64,000 bases of DNA from JAICMB01 sp035295125 (lineage in GTDB: Bacteria; Acidobacteriota; Terriglobia; Bryobacterales; Bryobacteraceae), in NCBI GenBank assembly GCA_035295125.1, contig DATGJP010000016.1:1-64000 (forward strand), given 5' to 3'. The notes under the pieces were generated by a model. That model saw nothing but the letters and a program-made list of their open reading frames with translations. It was not told where the DNA came from and did no database searches. The position numbers and the translations under genes were made by a program. Shown one piece after another: positions 16,687 through 26,432 of the stretch (positions within the stretch are counted from its first letter, which is position 1; each line of letters starts with the position of its first letter).

Positions 16687-17685
16687 ATGGCATTCAAGCT
16701 GGGCCAATCTCTCAGTGCACGGGAAATCATTGAGCTCGTCCACGACGATCTGCAGCGCGTCGAGCGCGAGATCAACCTGGAGTCGGTTGCCAGTGTCGAA
16801 GTAGTCACCACGATCAGCCGCTACCTGCAGAATGGTGGCGGCAAACGTCTTCGGCCGATACTTCTTCTCCTCTCTTCGCGGCTGGCCGGCCGCTTCAACG
16901 ATGCTTCCATTCGATTAGCCGCCGTGGTGGAGATGATCCACGCGGCCACGCTCGTACACGACGATGTCATCGATACGGCGAAGACACGGCGTGGGCGGCC
17001 GTCGAGCAATGCGATCTGGGGCAATCACACCTGTGTCCTCGCGGGCGACTGGTTGTACATGCAAGCGTTCCAGGTGGCCCTGCGGGAGCGCCATTTCCGG
17101 GTCCTGGATGTGCTGATCGGCCTCACGCAGTTAATGGTCGAAGGCGAGTTGCTGCAACTTGACCGCATCGGCAAGATCGACATCTCCGAAGAAGATTACA
17201 TGGAGCTGATCGACCGGAAGACGGCAAGCTTGTTTTCCGCCTCGGCACGGCTGGGCGCCATGGTGGCCGGGGCTGACGAGAGCGCGGAAACGCGAATCGG
17301 CGACTTCGCCTGGAACCTCGGGATTGCGTTTCAGCTTGTCGATGATGTGTTGGACTTCACGTCGCGGGAGCAGGTGCTGGGAAAACCGGTTGGCAGCGAC
17401 CTTCGAGAGGGCAAAGTGACCCTGCCGTTGATCTATGCACTGTCGGAAGCTTCCTCGGAGGAGCGGAGCATGGTTGCCACCGTGTTGCGAGAAGGCACCT
17501 ACGACCACGTTTCGTTCACCGACATTTTGCGGTTCATCGAGCGGCGGCGGGGCATCGAGCGCGCCCGGGAAAAGGCGCAGCAATTCACCGAAAAGGCACG
17601 TGCGATTATCGTGGAGTTTCCTGAGTCGCCCTATCAGCGGGCATTGGCCGCGATAACCGATTTGGTTACGGACCGCGATCACTAA
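16687..17685 (+). CDS. ispB: Polyprenyl diphosphate synthase (IspB-type)
   Basis: The 332-residue protein has all trans-prenyltransferase landmarks: GGGKRLRP at 50-57, the first Asp-rich motif DDVID at 92-96 followed by RRGRP, and the second Asp-rich motif DDVLD at 219-223. The residues five before the first motif (HAATLV) are small, so a long product is plausible. It should elongate farnesyl diphosphate with isopentenyl diphosphate to a C40-C50 chain for the quinone side chain. It is cytoplasmic. A cupin gene begins 4 nt after the stop, so they share a transcript. Confidence 0.92.
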   Translation: MAFKLGQSLSAREIIELVHDDLQRVEREINLESVASVEVVTTISRYLQNGGGKRLRPILLLLSSRLAGRFNDASIRLAAVVEMIHAATLVHDDVIDTAKTRRGRPSSNAIWGNHTCVLAGDWLYMQAFQVALRERHFRVLDVLIGLTQLMVEGELLQLDRIGKIDISEEDYMELIDRKTASLFSASARLGAMVAGADESAETRIGDFAWNLGIAFQLVDDVLDFTSREQVLGKPVGSDLREGKVTLPLIYALSEASSEERSMVATVLREGTYDHVSFTDILRFIERRRGIERAREKAQQFTEKARAIIVEFPESPYQRALAAITDLVTDRDH

Positions 17686-17689
17686 AACC

Positions 17690-18046
17690 ATGCCAACGCT
17701 TATTGGCGCACCTACTATCATTCCCGTCCCGGGGAACAAGCAGATTGAGGAGTATGTCGGCGTGGTCAACAGCGCGACTACGCAGGTCAGCGTGGCGCAC
17801 ATGATCAGTCCCGCCGGCTGGAGCGAACCGGGACAGCGGCCCGATTTCGATGAGTACACGATTGTGCTCAAGGGCATGATGCGCGTTGAGTATGAGGGTG
17901 GCATGCTCGACGTCGAAGCTGGCCAGGCCGTTATCGCTCAAAAGGGCGAGTGGGTACGGTACAGCACTCCGCAGGCGGATGGAGCGGAGTATGTCGCGGT
18001 GTGTTTGCCGGCGTTCACGCCGTCCACGGTTCACCGGGATCAATAA
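17690..18046 (+). CDS. Small cupin-domain protein
   Basis: A 118-residue single-domain cupin. The first motif is incomplete (GQRPDFDEYTIVLKGMMRVEYEG) and the second reads VEAGQAVIAQKGEWVRY. The metal-binding His residues usual in cupins are not clearly present, so the domain may not bind metal. It starts 4 nt after the polyprenyl synthase stop and is probably cotranscribed. No substrate can be assigned. Cupins often bind small carboxylates or sugars. Confidence 0.75.
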   Translation: MPTLIGAPTIIPVPGNKQIEEYVGVVNSATTQVSVAHMISPAGWSEPGQRPDFDEYTIVLKGMMRVEYEGGMLDVEAGQAVIAQKGEWVRYSTPQADGAEYVAVCLPAFTPSTVHRDQ

Positions 18047-18088
18047 CGCATGCCGCGACCTGCGACCGCGAGCTCCGCTCACCTGAGG

Positions 18089-18104
18089 GCAACCTAAAGG
18101 TTGC
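18089..18104. terminator. Short hairpin between convergent genes
   Basis: A 6-bp perfect stem, GCAACC (18089-18094) and GGTTGC (18099-18104), with loop TAAA, lies between the cupin stop and the DUF72 stop. No T-run flanks it, so a bidirectional terminator is only a guess. Confidence 0.3.
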
Positions 18105-18105
18105 G

Positions 18106-19023
18106 TTAAGCTGCCGCTGAGTCGGTAAACAGACTCGGCTGCAGGGGGGACCCGGTGGCGAAGCCGGCGAGTTCTACAGAATACTTTCGGGCCAGGTCCG
18201 CCGGTGCGCGCAGGCGATCGTCGCCGAGCATGTGGGCGAGTTGCAGCCCGTTGACTACCGAGCGTCCGCCGACATCGTTGTTCGTGAATACAAACGTGCG
18301 TTCGGCGTAAGGGTGAATCTGCGCAATACGATCGCGCCACTCCAGCAGCTCGGCCGTGCCATAGAGATAATCGTGGCGCGCGACAGTCGGGTCCGCCTGG
18401 CCGAATTCCTTCATCCAGTCGCCGGGGTTGCGGCCATGCAGGCGGACATATCCGATGGGCGACGTAACCAGGGCTGTGGGAGGCATCGCCTTGGTGTAGG
18501 CGGCCTGGTCGATATTGCAGAATCCCACGCGGTGATCGGTCAACAGGCCGGTTGCCTCCTCCGACAGCCAGCTTCCGTGGCGCATCTCCGCCACCAACGG
18601 AAATTCGTGAAACGCGCGCCGGAGCCTGATGAAGTAGTTCCGGTTCTCTTCGGTGTAGCGGAAGGACCAGGGGAATTGCATCAACAGGCAACCGAACTTG
18701 GCGTCACGAAGGAACGGACGTAGCCCATCTTTGTGGGCCGCAATTTCGGGCGTATCTAAGACGCGATCGTGTGTAAAACGACGGTTCAGTTTCGCGCAGA
18801 ACAGAAACCTGGGGTTTTCATCCACAAGCTTGATCCAGAGTTTCGTAATTTCGGGGCGCAGAGGCTGATAAAAACTGGTATTGATTTCGACCGCGTCAAA
18901 ATATCGCGAGACAAATTCGAGGGCGTGGAATCCACGCGGCCGGCTTCTTGGGTAGACGGTTCCGTTCCAGTGGGGATACGACCAACCACAGGGTCCGCAG
19001 AAGAGATTGTGGGGGAGGGGCAT
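18106..19023 (-). CDS. DUF72 protein (paralog 1)
   Basis: A protein of about 305 residues; the ATG at 19023 has an AAGGAG ribosome site 7-12 nt before it. It shows the DUF72 hallmarks: FCGPCGWSYPHWNGTVYP at the start, FVSRYFDAVEINTSFYQPL, FLFCAKLNRRFTH, LLMQFPWSFRY, a YVRLHGRNP segment, and FVFTNNDVGGRSVVNGLQL. The fold is a TIM barrel related to endonuclease IV, and the function in bacteria is not established. A second, shorter DUF72 gene lies at 35683-36417. The gene is divergent from the TonB-dependent receptor. Confidence 0.85.
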   Translation of the reverse strand: MPLPHNLFCGPCGWSYPHWNGTVYPRSRPRGFHALEFVSRYFDAVEINTSFYQPLRPEITKLWIKLVDENPRFLFCAKLNRRFTHDRVLDTPEIAAHKDGLRPFLRDAKFGCLLMQFPWSFRYTEENRNYFIRLRRAFHEFPLVAEMRHGSWLSEEATGLLTDHRVGFCNIDQAAYTKAMPPTALVTSPIGYVRLHGRNPGDWMKEFGQADPTVARHDYLYGTAELLEWRDRIAQIHPYAERTFVFTNNDVGGRSVVNGLQLAHMLGDDRLRAPADLARKYSVELAGFATGSPLQPSLFTDSAAA

Positions 19024-19131
19024 GGCGGGCTCTCCTTGATTTCGCCGTTTATTCGCTTTTAGTATAGGCGAAGAAGTGGAGAAAGGCAAGAGGCAAGGTT
19101 ACCGCCAATTGTAAGCTTCTTGTAAAACTCC

Positions 19132-19161
19132 TTGACAAGCCCGGAGCAACTCCAATAGACT
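19132..19161 (+). promoter_or_regulatory. Sigma-70-type promoter of the TonB-dependent receptor
   Basis: A perfect -35 box TTGACA (19132-19137) and a -10 box TAGACT (19156-19161), spaced by 18 nt. It lies about 70 nt before the ATG at 19231, whose leader carries a short hairpin (CTCGC-AAGG-GCGAG). Confidence 0.6.
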
Positions 19162-19230
19162 AGCCCAAAACCACGTTCATCGCTCGCAAGGGCGAGGTGT
19201 TGTTTGGCTCACTTAGGAGGGAGAGGGTTT

Positions 19231-22200
19231 ATGGCGCTGGGCTTCAGGCTCAATCGCATCTCTTTGTCTGTTTTGGCTGCTTTTGTGGCAGTCATATGCG
19301 TAACATCCTCGGTACCAGCGTTGGCGCAGAGCGCCACGGGTACTGTCATCGGGCAAGTAACGGATCAGTCGGGTGCAGCAATCGGCGGGGCGGACGTAAA
19401 GCTTACTGAAACGTCCACCAGTTCGGTATACAACGCGAAGACGAATGATGTGGGACGCTATACCTTCAACAGCGTAGCTCCCGGCACCTACGAATTTACG
19501 GTTTCCGCGGCAGGATTCAATCTTTATAAGATCGCTGCCCAAAAGGTTGACGTGGGTTCCACGTTAACGCTGAATGCCAGCATGCAGGTTGGCGCGGCAT
19601 CAACGGTGGTTGAAGTTCAGGCGCAAGCCGGCGCCGAGTTGCAGACCTTGAACGCAACGATCGGCACCACGATTCACAACGATCAGCTCCAGTTATTGCC
19701 GAACCTCGGACGTGACGCCTCGACGCTCTCAGTCCTGCAGGTCGGTGTTTCGTTGGCGGGTAATGTGGCCGGCGCGGCTACGGACCAAAACGGGTTCCAG
19801 CTCGACGGCGGCAGCAACAGTGACGATATGGCCGGCAGCAATGCCGTATATACTCCGGCGAACGGTTACAGCGGTGCAGGCTCTACGGGTGGTACACCGA
19901 CCGGCGTCATCCCGACCCCAATCGAAAGTATCGAGGAGTTCAAAGTAGGAACATCAGGTCAGACGGCCGATTTTAACAGCGCCGCCGGCAGCCAGGTTCA
20001 GATGGTTACCAAGCGGGGAACGAACGCGTTCCACGGTGCGCTTTACGAGTTTTATTTTGGCAGCAGCGTTGGCGCCGCCAACCTGTGGAAGAACAATCAC
20101 ACGCTCACCGCGAGCGGCGAGGCGACGCCCCTTCCGGATACACACCGGAACCGCTTCGGCGGTGCAATCGGCGGCCCTCTCACCCCGAAATTCTGGGGTG
20201 GAAAGACGTACTTCTTCGTCAACTACGAGGGCATGCGGTATCCGAACATTGTGAGCTACGAGAGCGGATCGCCGACGGCCCTGATGCGGGCTGGTGTCCT
20301 GACCCTGCCCAACGCGGCCGGCCAAAACACGCCATACAATCTCAACCCGTTCCCGGTTACCGTAGGCGGCACAACCTATCAGCCCGCACAGTGTGGCGGC
20401 GGGCCATGCGATCCACGCGGGCTCGGTGTGAACCCGCTCGTTCAGAAACTCTGGAACACCATGCCGATGCCCAACGATGCGGGATTCACGAACGGCAACT
20501 CGACTGCGGGTTTGGTCGACGGTGTGAATGCTCAGGGCTATATCGCCAATCTGGCGCTTCCCCAGAGTTCGGACTTCTTAGTCGGTCGCATCGACCATGA
20601 TTTTGGTGACAAGTGGAAGTTCATGTCGAGCTACCGGTTCTACGACTTTTCCCAGGTTGTCAGCACCCAGGTGGACGTAGGCGGTCTTCTCGGTGGCGCG
20701 GCTGGACAGTATGTATCCTATGCTCCCCGGCCGCAGAAACCATGGTTCTTTGTGGCTGGCCTTACCGGGACGATCACCCCGAACCTGACCAACGATTTCC
20801 GGTTCAGCTATCTGCGCAACTTCTGGCAGTGGAACACCCAAGCCGGTCCGGCGCAGTTTGCAGGACTGGGCGGAGCGATCGAAGTCGGTGGCGAGAGTGA
20901 AGTCGGCTCCCTCATGCCCTACAACGTAGACTCACAGGACACGCGGCAACGCTTCTGGGACGGGCATGACTACTTCCTCTCCGATAACCTGAGTTACCTG
21001 CACGGGAACCATCTTTTCCAATTCGGCGGTTCTTATCTGCGGAATTTCGACTATCACGCCCGCAACGACAACGGTGTGGGAATTGACACATCGATCGTCT
21101 ACCAGCTTTCGGGTGTGGGCGTCAACTCCGCCGCATATACACTTCCGAACGGGGCACAACCGACGTACAACCTTGCCAACTATGCGTTCATGTACAACGA
21201 GCTGATGGGCATTGTCAGCCAATCTCAAGTTATGTACACCCGTAGTGGCAACAGCCTGACACTCAATCCATTGGGGACCTCAGGTTTCGACAAGAGCGTC
21301 GTGCCGACCTACGACACGTATTTCACGGACACCTGGCATCTTCGACCCACTCTGACCCTGACATACGGTCTCGGTTGGGGTATTGCGATGCCGCCGTACG
21401 AGATCGCCGGCAAGCAAGTACAGATGGTGGATGCGGCCGGTAGCCCGCTCAACATCCAGGCTTATCTGCTCAACAAACAGAGCGCAGCGCTGGCTGGACA
21501 GGTTTACAATCCGACAATCGGATTCGAGACCATCCGCAACGTAAATGGCGGTGAGAACAAGTATCCGTATAATCCGTACTGGGGCGGCTTCAGCCCGCGA
21601 GCCTCGCTTGCCTGGAGTCCGAGCTTCGGTGACGGAATTCTCGGTAAGGTCTTCGGTCACAACCAGACGGTACTTCGCGGCGGTTACGCGCGGATTTATG
21701 GCCGCTTGAACGGCGTGGACCTGCTGCTGGTGCCACTGCTCGGCCCTGGCCTTCTGCAGGCCGTGGCTTGCGTTTCGCCCCTCACAAATGGCACGTGCGC
21801 AGGCCCGGGCGGCGCTACCCCATCCAATGGATTCCGTATCGGCGCGGATGGATTGTCCGCTCCCCTTCCGACAGCGACGCAAACTTTGCCGCAACCCTTC
21901 ATTCCAGGCGCCATTCAGAATGGAATCCTCAATGCGGCCGCAGCCGATGGCTCGCAGCTCGATCCCGCTCTGAAACCAAATCACTCGGATGAGTTCAATT
22001 TCTCGATCCAACGTCAGATCGGCTCGAAGTTTATTCTCGAAGCGGGTTACATCGGGCGTAAGATCAGTAATGAGTTTCAAAATATCAACATCGACACCGT
22101 GCCATGGATGACCACGTTGGGCGGCCAGAGTTTTGCCCAAGCGTGGGCCGCCACCTACAATCAGATCTGCGCGGGCCAAGGCCCGAGCTGCACGCCGGTT

Positions 22201-23298
22201 GCCTCAGCCGCAACGCCGCAGCCGTTTTTCGAAGCGGTGATGGGGGGGCCGAACTCGGCGTACTGCGCTGGTTCTCCGAGCTGCACCGCCGCAGTTGTTA
22301 AGAATGAGGGTAAGAATATCGCTTCCGTTTCAGCTTCCACGACGTGGCTGGATTTGAGCAAAGCCAGCAGTTGGACGCTGGGACGTAGCGTAATGGCGCA
22401 ATCCCTCGGCACCGGTCTCAACGCGCAACTTAGCGGTGCGTTTGAATACATCAACTCGCTGGGACACGGCAATTACAATGCCGGTTTCTTCAAGTTCAAC
22501 ACGACCGATTGGCATGGATTGACGACCCAGTCGAACCTGACCTACGGGCGTGCCCTTGGAACTGGGAGCGTGGTGCAAGCGAGCAGTTCCATCACGGTAC
22601 CGAATCCATACGATTTCAATGGCTTTGGGACTTATGGAGTGCAGCCTTTTGACATCAAGATGACGTATAGCCTATTGATGCTCTATCAGCCCCCCGTGTT
22701 CAAGTCGCAGCACGGCTTCATGGGACACGTCCTGGGTGGCTGGTCCATCGCTCCTTTGTTTACCGCGCGCAGCGGCAATCCTCTGCGCGTCTCAGTTGGT
22801 GGCAATACTCAAGCGTTCGGCGAGCTCATCGTCGGACAGTCGAGCTCGAATTACGAGGAAGCTGCCGGCAATGGACCCTTCACGGGCGGTAACAGCGCCA
22901 ACTACAACGTTGCCATCCCGACCGGTTCTGCGAATCCGAAGGGAGTCGCCTCCGCCGGAAAACAGGGAATCAATATCTTCTCCGATCCGGTTGCCGTTTA
23001 CAACGAATTCCGGAACCCGGTTCTCGGCCAGGACTTCAACTCTGGTGGCGCTGGTGCCATCCGAGGATTCCCGTATTGGAACCTGGATGCGACGGTCTCC
23101 AAGAACTTTTCGATTGCCGAAAGGATCAACGCGACGCTGTCGTTCCAATTCGTGAACGTTCTCAACCACTTCACGCCGCAGGATCCCACGACCAATATCG
23201 CAACACCCAGCTCGTTTGGCGTCGTGACGCAGCAGTACACTTCGCCAAATGGTTCCATCAACCGCACGATGGAGTTCGGTCTGCGCATCGGCTTCTAG
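19231..23298 (+). CDS. Oar-like TonB-dependent outer-membrane receptor
   Basis: A protein of about 1355 residues; the ATG follows AGGAGG 10 nt upstream. A signal peptide ends near ...VPALAQS. Then comes a carboxypeptidase-regulatory-like (CarboxypepD_reg) domain with VIGQVTDQSGAAIGGADV and GRYTFNSVAPGTYEFTV. A plug-like region follows (NDQLQLLPNLGRDAS, QLDGGSNSDD), then a long beta barrel that ends in the C-terminal aromatic MEFGLRIGF. This arrangement matches the Oar/CarboxypepD-TonB family that is greatly expanded in Acidobacteria. It probably takes up oligosaccharides or peptides; the ligand is not readable. It is a single-gene unit between a clear promoter and a strong terminator. Confidence 0.9.
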   Translation: MALGFRLNRISLSVLAAFVAVICVTSSVPALAQSATGTVIGQVTDQSGAAIGGADVKLTETSTSSVYNAKTNDVGRYTFNSVAPGTYEFTVSAAGFNLYKIAAQKVDVGSTLTLNASMQVGAASTVVEVQAQAGAELQTLNATIGTTIHNDQLQLLPNLGRDASTLSVLQVGVSLAGNVAGAATDQNGFQLDGGSNSDDMAGSNAVYTPANGYSGAGSTGGTPTGVIPTPIESIEEFKVGTSGQTADFNSAAGSQVQMVTKRGTNAFHGALYEFYFGSSVGAANLWKNNHTLTASGEATPLPDTHRNRFGGAIGGPLTPKFWGGKTYFFVNYEGMRYPNIVSYESGSPTALMRAGVLTLPNAAGQNTPYNLNPFPVTVGGTTYQPAQCGGGPCDPRGLGVNPLVQKLWNTMPMPNDAGFTNGNSTAGLVDGVNAQGYIANLALPQSSDFLVGRIDHDFGDKWKFMSSYRFYDFSQVVSTQVDVGGLLGGAAGQYVSYAPRPQKPWFFVAGLTGTITPNLTNDFRFSYLRNFWQWNTQAGPAQFAGLGGAIEVGGESEVGSLMPYNVDSQDTRQRFWDGHDYFLSDNLSYLHGNHLFQFGGSYLRNFDYHARNDNGVGIDTSIVYQLSGVGVNSAAYTLPNGAQPTYNLANYAFMYNELMGIVSQSQVMYTRSGNSLTLNPLGTSGFDKSVVPTYDTYFTDTWHLRPTLTLTYGLGWGIAMPPYEIAGKQVQMVDAAGSPLNIQAYLLNKQSAALAGQVYNPTIGFETIRNVNGGENKYPYNPYWGGFSPRASLAWSPSFGDGILGKVFGHNQTVLRGGYARIYGRLNGVDLLLVPLLGPGLLQAVACVSPLTNGTCAGPGGATPSNGFRIGADGLSAPLPTATQTLPQPFIPGAIQNGILNAAAADGSQLDPALKPNHSDEFNFSIQRQIGSKFILEAGYIGRKISNEFQNINIDTVPWMTTLGGQSFAQAWAATYNQICAGQGPSCTPVASAATPQPFFEAVMGGPNSAYCAGSPSCTAAVVKNEGKNIASVSASTTWLDLSKASSWTLGRSVMAQSLGTGLNAQLSGAFEYINSLGHGNYNAGFFKFNTTDWHGLTTQSNLTYGRALGTGSVVQASSSITVPNPYDFNGFGTYGVQPFDIKMTYSLLMLYQPPVFKSQHGFMGHVLGGWSIAPLFTARSGNPLRVSVGGNTQAFGELIVGQSSSNYEEAAGNGPFTGGNSANYNVAIPTGSANPKGVASAGKQGINIFSDPVAVYNEFRNPVLGQDFNSGGAGAIRGFPYWNLDATVSKNFSIAERINATLSFQFVNVLNHFTPQDPTTNIATPSSFGVVTQQYTSPNGSINRTMEFGLRIGF

Positions 23299-23318
23299 TC
23301 TCGCTTCACTCTCGAACC

Positions 23319-23350
23319 AAGCCCGGTCTCTTAGGAGGCCGGGCTTTTTT
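23319..23350 (+). terminator. Rho-independent terminator of the TonB-dependent receptor
   Basis: A 12-bp stem with one T-G pair: AAGCCCGGTCTC (23319-23330), loop TTAG, GAGGCCGGGCTT (23335-23346). The 3' arm runs into a T-run to 23350. It lies 20 nt after the receptor stop. Confidence 0.92.
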
Positions 23351-23387
23351 CATTTAGCGGCGGTCGCTTGTTACCATCAAATCGGAT

Positions 23388-24578
23388 ATGAATACGGCAA
23401 AACTATCCATTCGCGACCTCGACCTGAAGGGCAAAGTTGTCTTCATTCGAGTAGACTTCAATGTCCCCCTCGCTCCGGGGGGTAAAGAGATCACCAGCGA
23501 CAAGCGCATCAAAGCGTCGCTACCCAGCATCCAGTACGCCCTGGAGCAAGGCGCCGGCGTTGTCCTCGCCAGTCACCTGGGCCGCCCGAAAGGCAAGCGG
23601 AACCCTGAGATGAGCCTCCAGCCCGTCGCCGAACGGCTGCAGCAACTGTTGGGAAGGCCGGTAAAAATGGCTCCGGATTGCATCGGACCTGAGGTCGAGA
23701 AGATGCGGCCGAAGCCGGGCGAGGTCCTTCTGCTCGAGAACCTGCGGTTCCACGCGGAAGAGGAGAAGAACGACCCTGGATTTGCGAAGCAGCTCGCTTT
23801 GATTGCGGATATTTATGTCAACGACGCTTTTGGATCCGCGCATCGGGCACATGCGTCGACGGTCGGGATGATTCAGTTTATGCCCCAGGCCGCCGCCGGT
23901 CTGCTGATGGATAAGGAACTGGAGTATCTCGGCAAGGCGACGAGTAGTCCCGCTCGTCCCTGCGTTGCAATTTTGGGCGGCGCCAAGGTGTCGGACAAGA
24001 TCGAGGTAATCGAGAATCTGATGAAGTTTGTCGATCAGCTTTTGATCGGCGGGGCGATGGCGTATACGTTTCTGAAGGCGAAGGGCGAGCCTACGGGCAA
24101 GTCGCTCGTCGAGGAAGACAAGGTCGACCTGGCGAAAGAGCTGATGGCTCGCGCGGGCACAAAACTCATGCTGCCGGTGGATCATGTGGTCGTGGCGGAG
24201 TTGAAGGAAGGCGCGCCTTTCGATGTCGTCAAGACCATTCCGGACGGCAAAATGGCGGTCGATATTGGCCCGAAAACTGTGGAGAACTACGAGGCTGTTA
24301 TCGCGAAGGCCAAGACCATTATCTGGAATGGCCCGATGGGTGTGTTCGAAAAGCCGCCTTTCGACAAGGGCACTGTGGCGCTGGCCAAGGCTGTGGCCGG
24401 ATCGGGCGCGGTGTCGGTTGTCGGCGGCGGGGACTCGGAAAAGGCCATTAAGTCGGCGGGTGTGGCGGATAAGATTTCGCATATCTCGACGGGCGGCGGC
24501 GCTTCGCTGGAGTTTTTGTCGGGAATCGAACTGCCGGGCGTGGCGGCACTGAGTGAAGCTCCGGCTTTGGCGAAGTAA
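23388..24578 (+). CDS. pgk: Phosphoglycerate kinase
   Basis: The 396-residue enzyme has the expected landmarks: FIRVDFNVPLAP, ASHLGRPKG, the LLENLRFHAEEEKND segment, VNDAFGSAHRAHAS, an AILGGAKVSDKI region, IWNGPMGVFE, and the C-terminal nucleotide loop VVGGGDSEKAIK followed by ISTGGGASLEFL. It transfers the phosphate of 1,3-bisphosphoglycerate to ADP in glycolysis. The leader is short: an extended -10 (TGT-TACCAT at 23369-23377) ends 10 nt before the ATG. It is separated from the following acyl-CoA synthetase gene by a REP-like hairpin. Confidence 0.97.
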   Translation: MNTAKLSIRDLDLKGKVVFIRVDFNVPLAPGGKEITSDKRIKASLPSIQYALEQGAGVVLASHLGRPKGKRNPEMSLQPVAERLQQLLGRPVKMAPDCIGPEVEKMRPKPGEVLLLENLRFHAEEEKNDPGFAKQLALIADIYVNDAFGSAHRAHASTVGMIQFMPQAAAGLLMDKELEYLGKATSSPARPCVAILGGAKVSDKIEVIENLMKFVDQLLIGGAMAYTFLKAKGEPTGKSLVEEDKVDLAKELMARAGTKLMLPVDHVVVAELKEGAPFDVVKTIPDGKMAVDIGPKTVENYEAVIAKAKTIIWNGPMGVFEKPPFDKGTVALAKAVAGSGAVSVVGGGDSEKAIKSAGVADKISHISTGGGASLEFLSGIELPGVAALSEAPALAK

Positions 24579-24590
24579 TCTGGTTCTTGC

Positions 24591-24615
24591 GGGCAGGCGA
24601 AAACGCCTGCCCCAC
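24591..24615. repeat. REP-like hairpin repeat, copy 2
   Basis: A 9-bp inverted repeat, GGGCAGGCG (24591-24599) and CGCCTGCCC (24604-24612), with loop AAAA, followed by CAC. It is the same design as the copy at 16605, with the outer stem pairs changed in a compensating way. Confidence 0.75.
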
Positions 24616-24635
24616 CTCGTGGCATCCTTTAAGAG

Positions 24636-26432
24636 ATGAATCCACGAACCGTCTACACGGTGTTGGAGGAGGCGGCCCAAGCCTATGGCAAGGGACCGGC
24701 CCTGCAGCAGCCCATCGGTAAGGGTCAGTACAAGACCTGGACGTGGCCTGACTATTTGCGGACGGTGCAGGAGATCGCGTGCGGTTTGCGCCGCCAGGGT
24801 GTCCGCAAGGGCGACATCATCGCACTTTATTCCGAAACTCGCGCTGAGTTCTACCTTGCGGATATCGGCATTATGTCGACGGGCGCCATCGCGGCCGCCC
24901 TGTACACCAGCTATCCACCCGTCGAGCTAATCAAAAATCTGCGCGCAAGCGATCCGAAGATCGTTTTCGCGGAGAATCCAAAGGCGATGGACGATCTCAA
25001 CGCCGCAGCCGGCGATGATCCGCTTGCGGTTCGCTGGATGTTGCTCACGGGCGAGCGCGAAGGCGTCATGAACCTGGAACAGCTCTGCGCCGAAGGCCGC
25101 CAGGCAATGACGGAAGATTCGCAGGCCTGCGAGAAAATGCGGCAGGAGGTCCAGCCTGACGATCCGGCGATCCTTTACCTCACGTCGGGGGCCACGGGCG
25201 AGCCCAAGATGGGAATCGCGACACATTGGGCGATCGTGTCCAACCTCGACATGGGTCCTAAGGCATTGGAGATGAAACCTCCGGACTCGACGATTGCGTT
25301 TCTGCCGTCAGCGCACATAGCCCAGCGCATTGTTATCGAGTTGATTCCGGTTCGGCTCGGCGTCGAGGTATGGTTCTCTGAAAGCCTCAGCAAACTGCCG
25401 GTGGAGTTGAAGGCCATCCGGCCGACTTTCGTCCTGGCGCCGCCGCGCGTGTGGGAGCGCATCTACGCCAGCATCACCACCGAGATTCGCAAGAAGAACA
25501 CGCTGACGCGGAAGATATTTGCAGGGGCCGTGGGGCTAGGCTCGGAAGTGGCCCGGCTGAAGCAGGCGGGTAAACCGGTTCCCGGTTGGATGCAGCGCGC
25601 CAACAAGCTTGCTGACAAGGCTGTGTTTTCGAAGATCCGGGACCGGCTCGGCGGGAAGATTCGGGTTGCGGCGTCCGGCGCAGCGCCTCTAGGGAAAGAC
25701 CTGGGCGAGTTTTACGCGGCGATTGGCATGCCGTTGGTCGAAGGCTACGGGTTGACTGAGGGCGGTGTGGCGGCGCTGAATCCGCTCAACCGTCCCAAGC
25801 CGGGCAGTATCGGAAAGCCGCTGGAGGGCGTCGATCTGCGCCTTGCCGACGACGGTGAGTTGCTGATTCGCAGTCCGGCGCTGTTCTCCGGCTACTACAA
25901 GGATCCCGATTCGACGGCCGCGGTTCTGCGCGATGGCTGGCTCTCGACCGGCGATATCGCCGAGTTCGATGCGGAGGGCTACGTCTACATCACCGGGCGC
26001 AAAAAAGAGCTGATCGTCTCGTCGAACGGCAAAAAGATCTACCCGGCCCGTATCGAGGGGCTGTTCAAGAAAGATCCGCTCATCAACCAGGTGCTGCTGA
26101 TTGGCGATCGGCTTCCTTACGTGAGTGCGCTGTTTACCGTCAACCTTCCCGCGGCCGAAACTCTCAAGGGTATGGATGAGTTCAAGGGTAAGCCGCAGTC
26201 CGAAGTCGCCGCCGCGCCGCCGGTTGTTGCCGAGGTGCAAAAAGCGGTTTCGCGGGCGAACAAGCAACTGGCGTCGTTCGAGCAGATCCGCAAGTTCCGC
26301 ATCCTGGAGCGGGATTTTACGATTGAGAGCGGCGAATTGACACCCACCATGAAGGTGCGCCGCAATCGTGTGCTGGAGAACCATCGCGATACGATTCGAG
26401 AGCTGTACATGGGCAAAGAAGAAAGCCAGTGA
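24636..26432 (+). CDS. Long-chain acyl-CoA synthetase (FadD/FAA1-like)
   Basis: The 598-residue adenylate-forming enzyme carries LYLTSGATGEPKMG as its P-loop, an AYTSYPPVE-like region, VEGYGLTEGG as the A5 motif, STGDIAEFDAEGYVYITGRKKE as the A7-A8 hinge (broken here), and the catalytic Lys in SNGKKIYP. It activates a fatty acid with ATP to acyl-AMP and then to acyl-CoA. The length and order match long-chain (FAA1-type) enzymes rather than short-chain synthetases. The next gene starts inside its stop codon (GTGA), so they are translationally coupled. Confidence 0.9.
   Translation: MNPRTVYTVLEEAAQAYGKGPALQQPIGKGQYKTWTWPDYLRTVQEIACGLRRQGVRKGDIIALYSETRAEFYLADIGIMSTGAIAAALYTSYPPVELIKNLRASDPKIVFAENPKAMDDLNAAAGDDPLAVRWMLLTGEREGVMNLEQLCAEGRQAMTEDSQACEKMRQEVQPDDPAILYLTSGATGEPKMGIATHWAIVSNLDMGPKALEMKPPDSTIAFLPSAHIAQRIVIELIPVRLGVEVWFSESLSKLPVELKAIRPTFVLAPPRVWERIYASITTEIRKKNTLTRKIFAGAVGLGSEVARLKQAGKPVPGWMQRANKLADKAVFSKIRDRLGGKIRVAASGAAPLGKDLGEFYAAIGMPLVEGYGLTEGGVAALNPLNRPKPGSIGKPLEGVDLRLADDGELLIRSPALFSGYYKDPDSTAAVLRDGWLSTGDIAEFDAEGYVYITGRKKELIVSSNGKKIYPARIEGLFKKDPLINQVLLIGDRLPYVSALFTVNLPAAETLKGMDEFKGKPQSEVAAAPPVVAEVQKAVSRANKQLASFEQIRKFRILERDFTIESGELTPTMKVRRNRVLENHRDTIRELYMGKEESQ

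Noticed and set aside
21280..22179. A 299-codon minus-strand frame inside the TonB-dependent receptor
   Set aside because: No domain or start signal; opposite a continuous barrel sequence.
23520..24680. A 386-codon minus-strand frame opposite pgk
   Set aside because: Arg/His/Leu-rich composition with no motifs; it is opposite a complete phosphoglycerate kinase and is a by-product of high GC.
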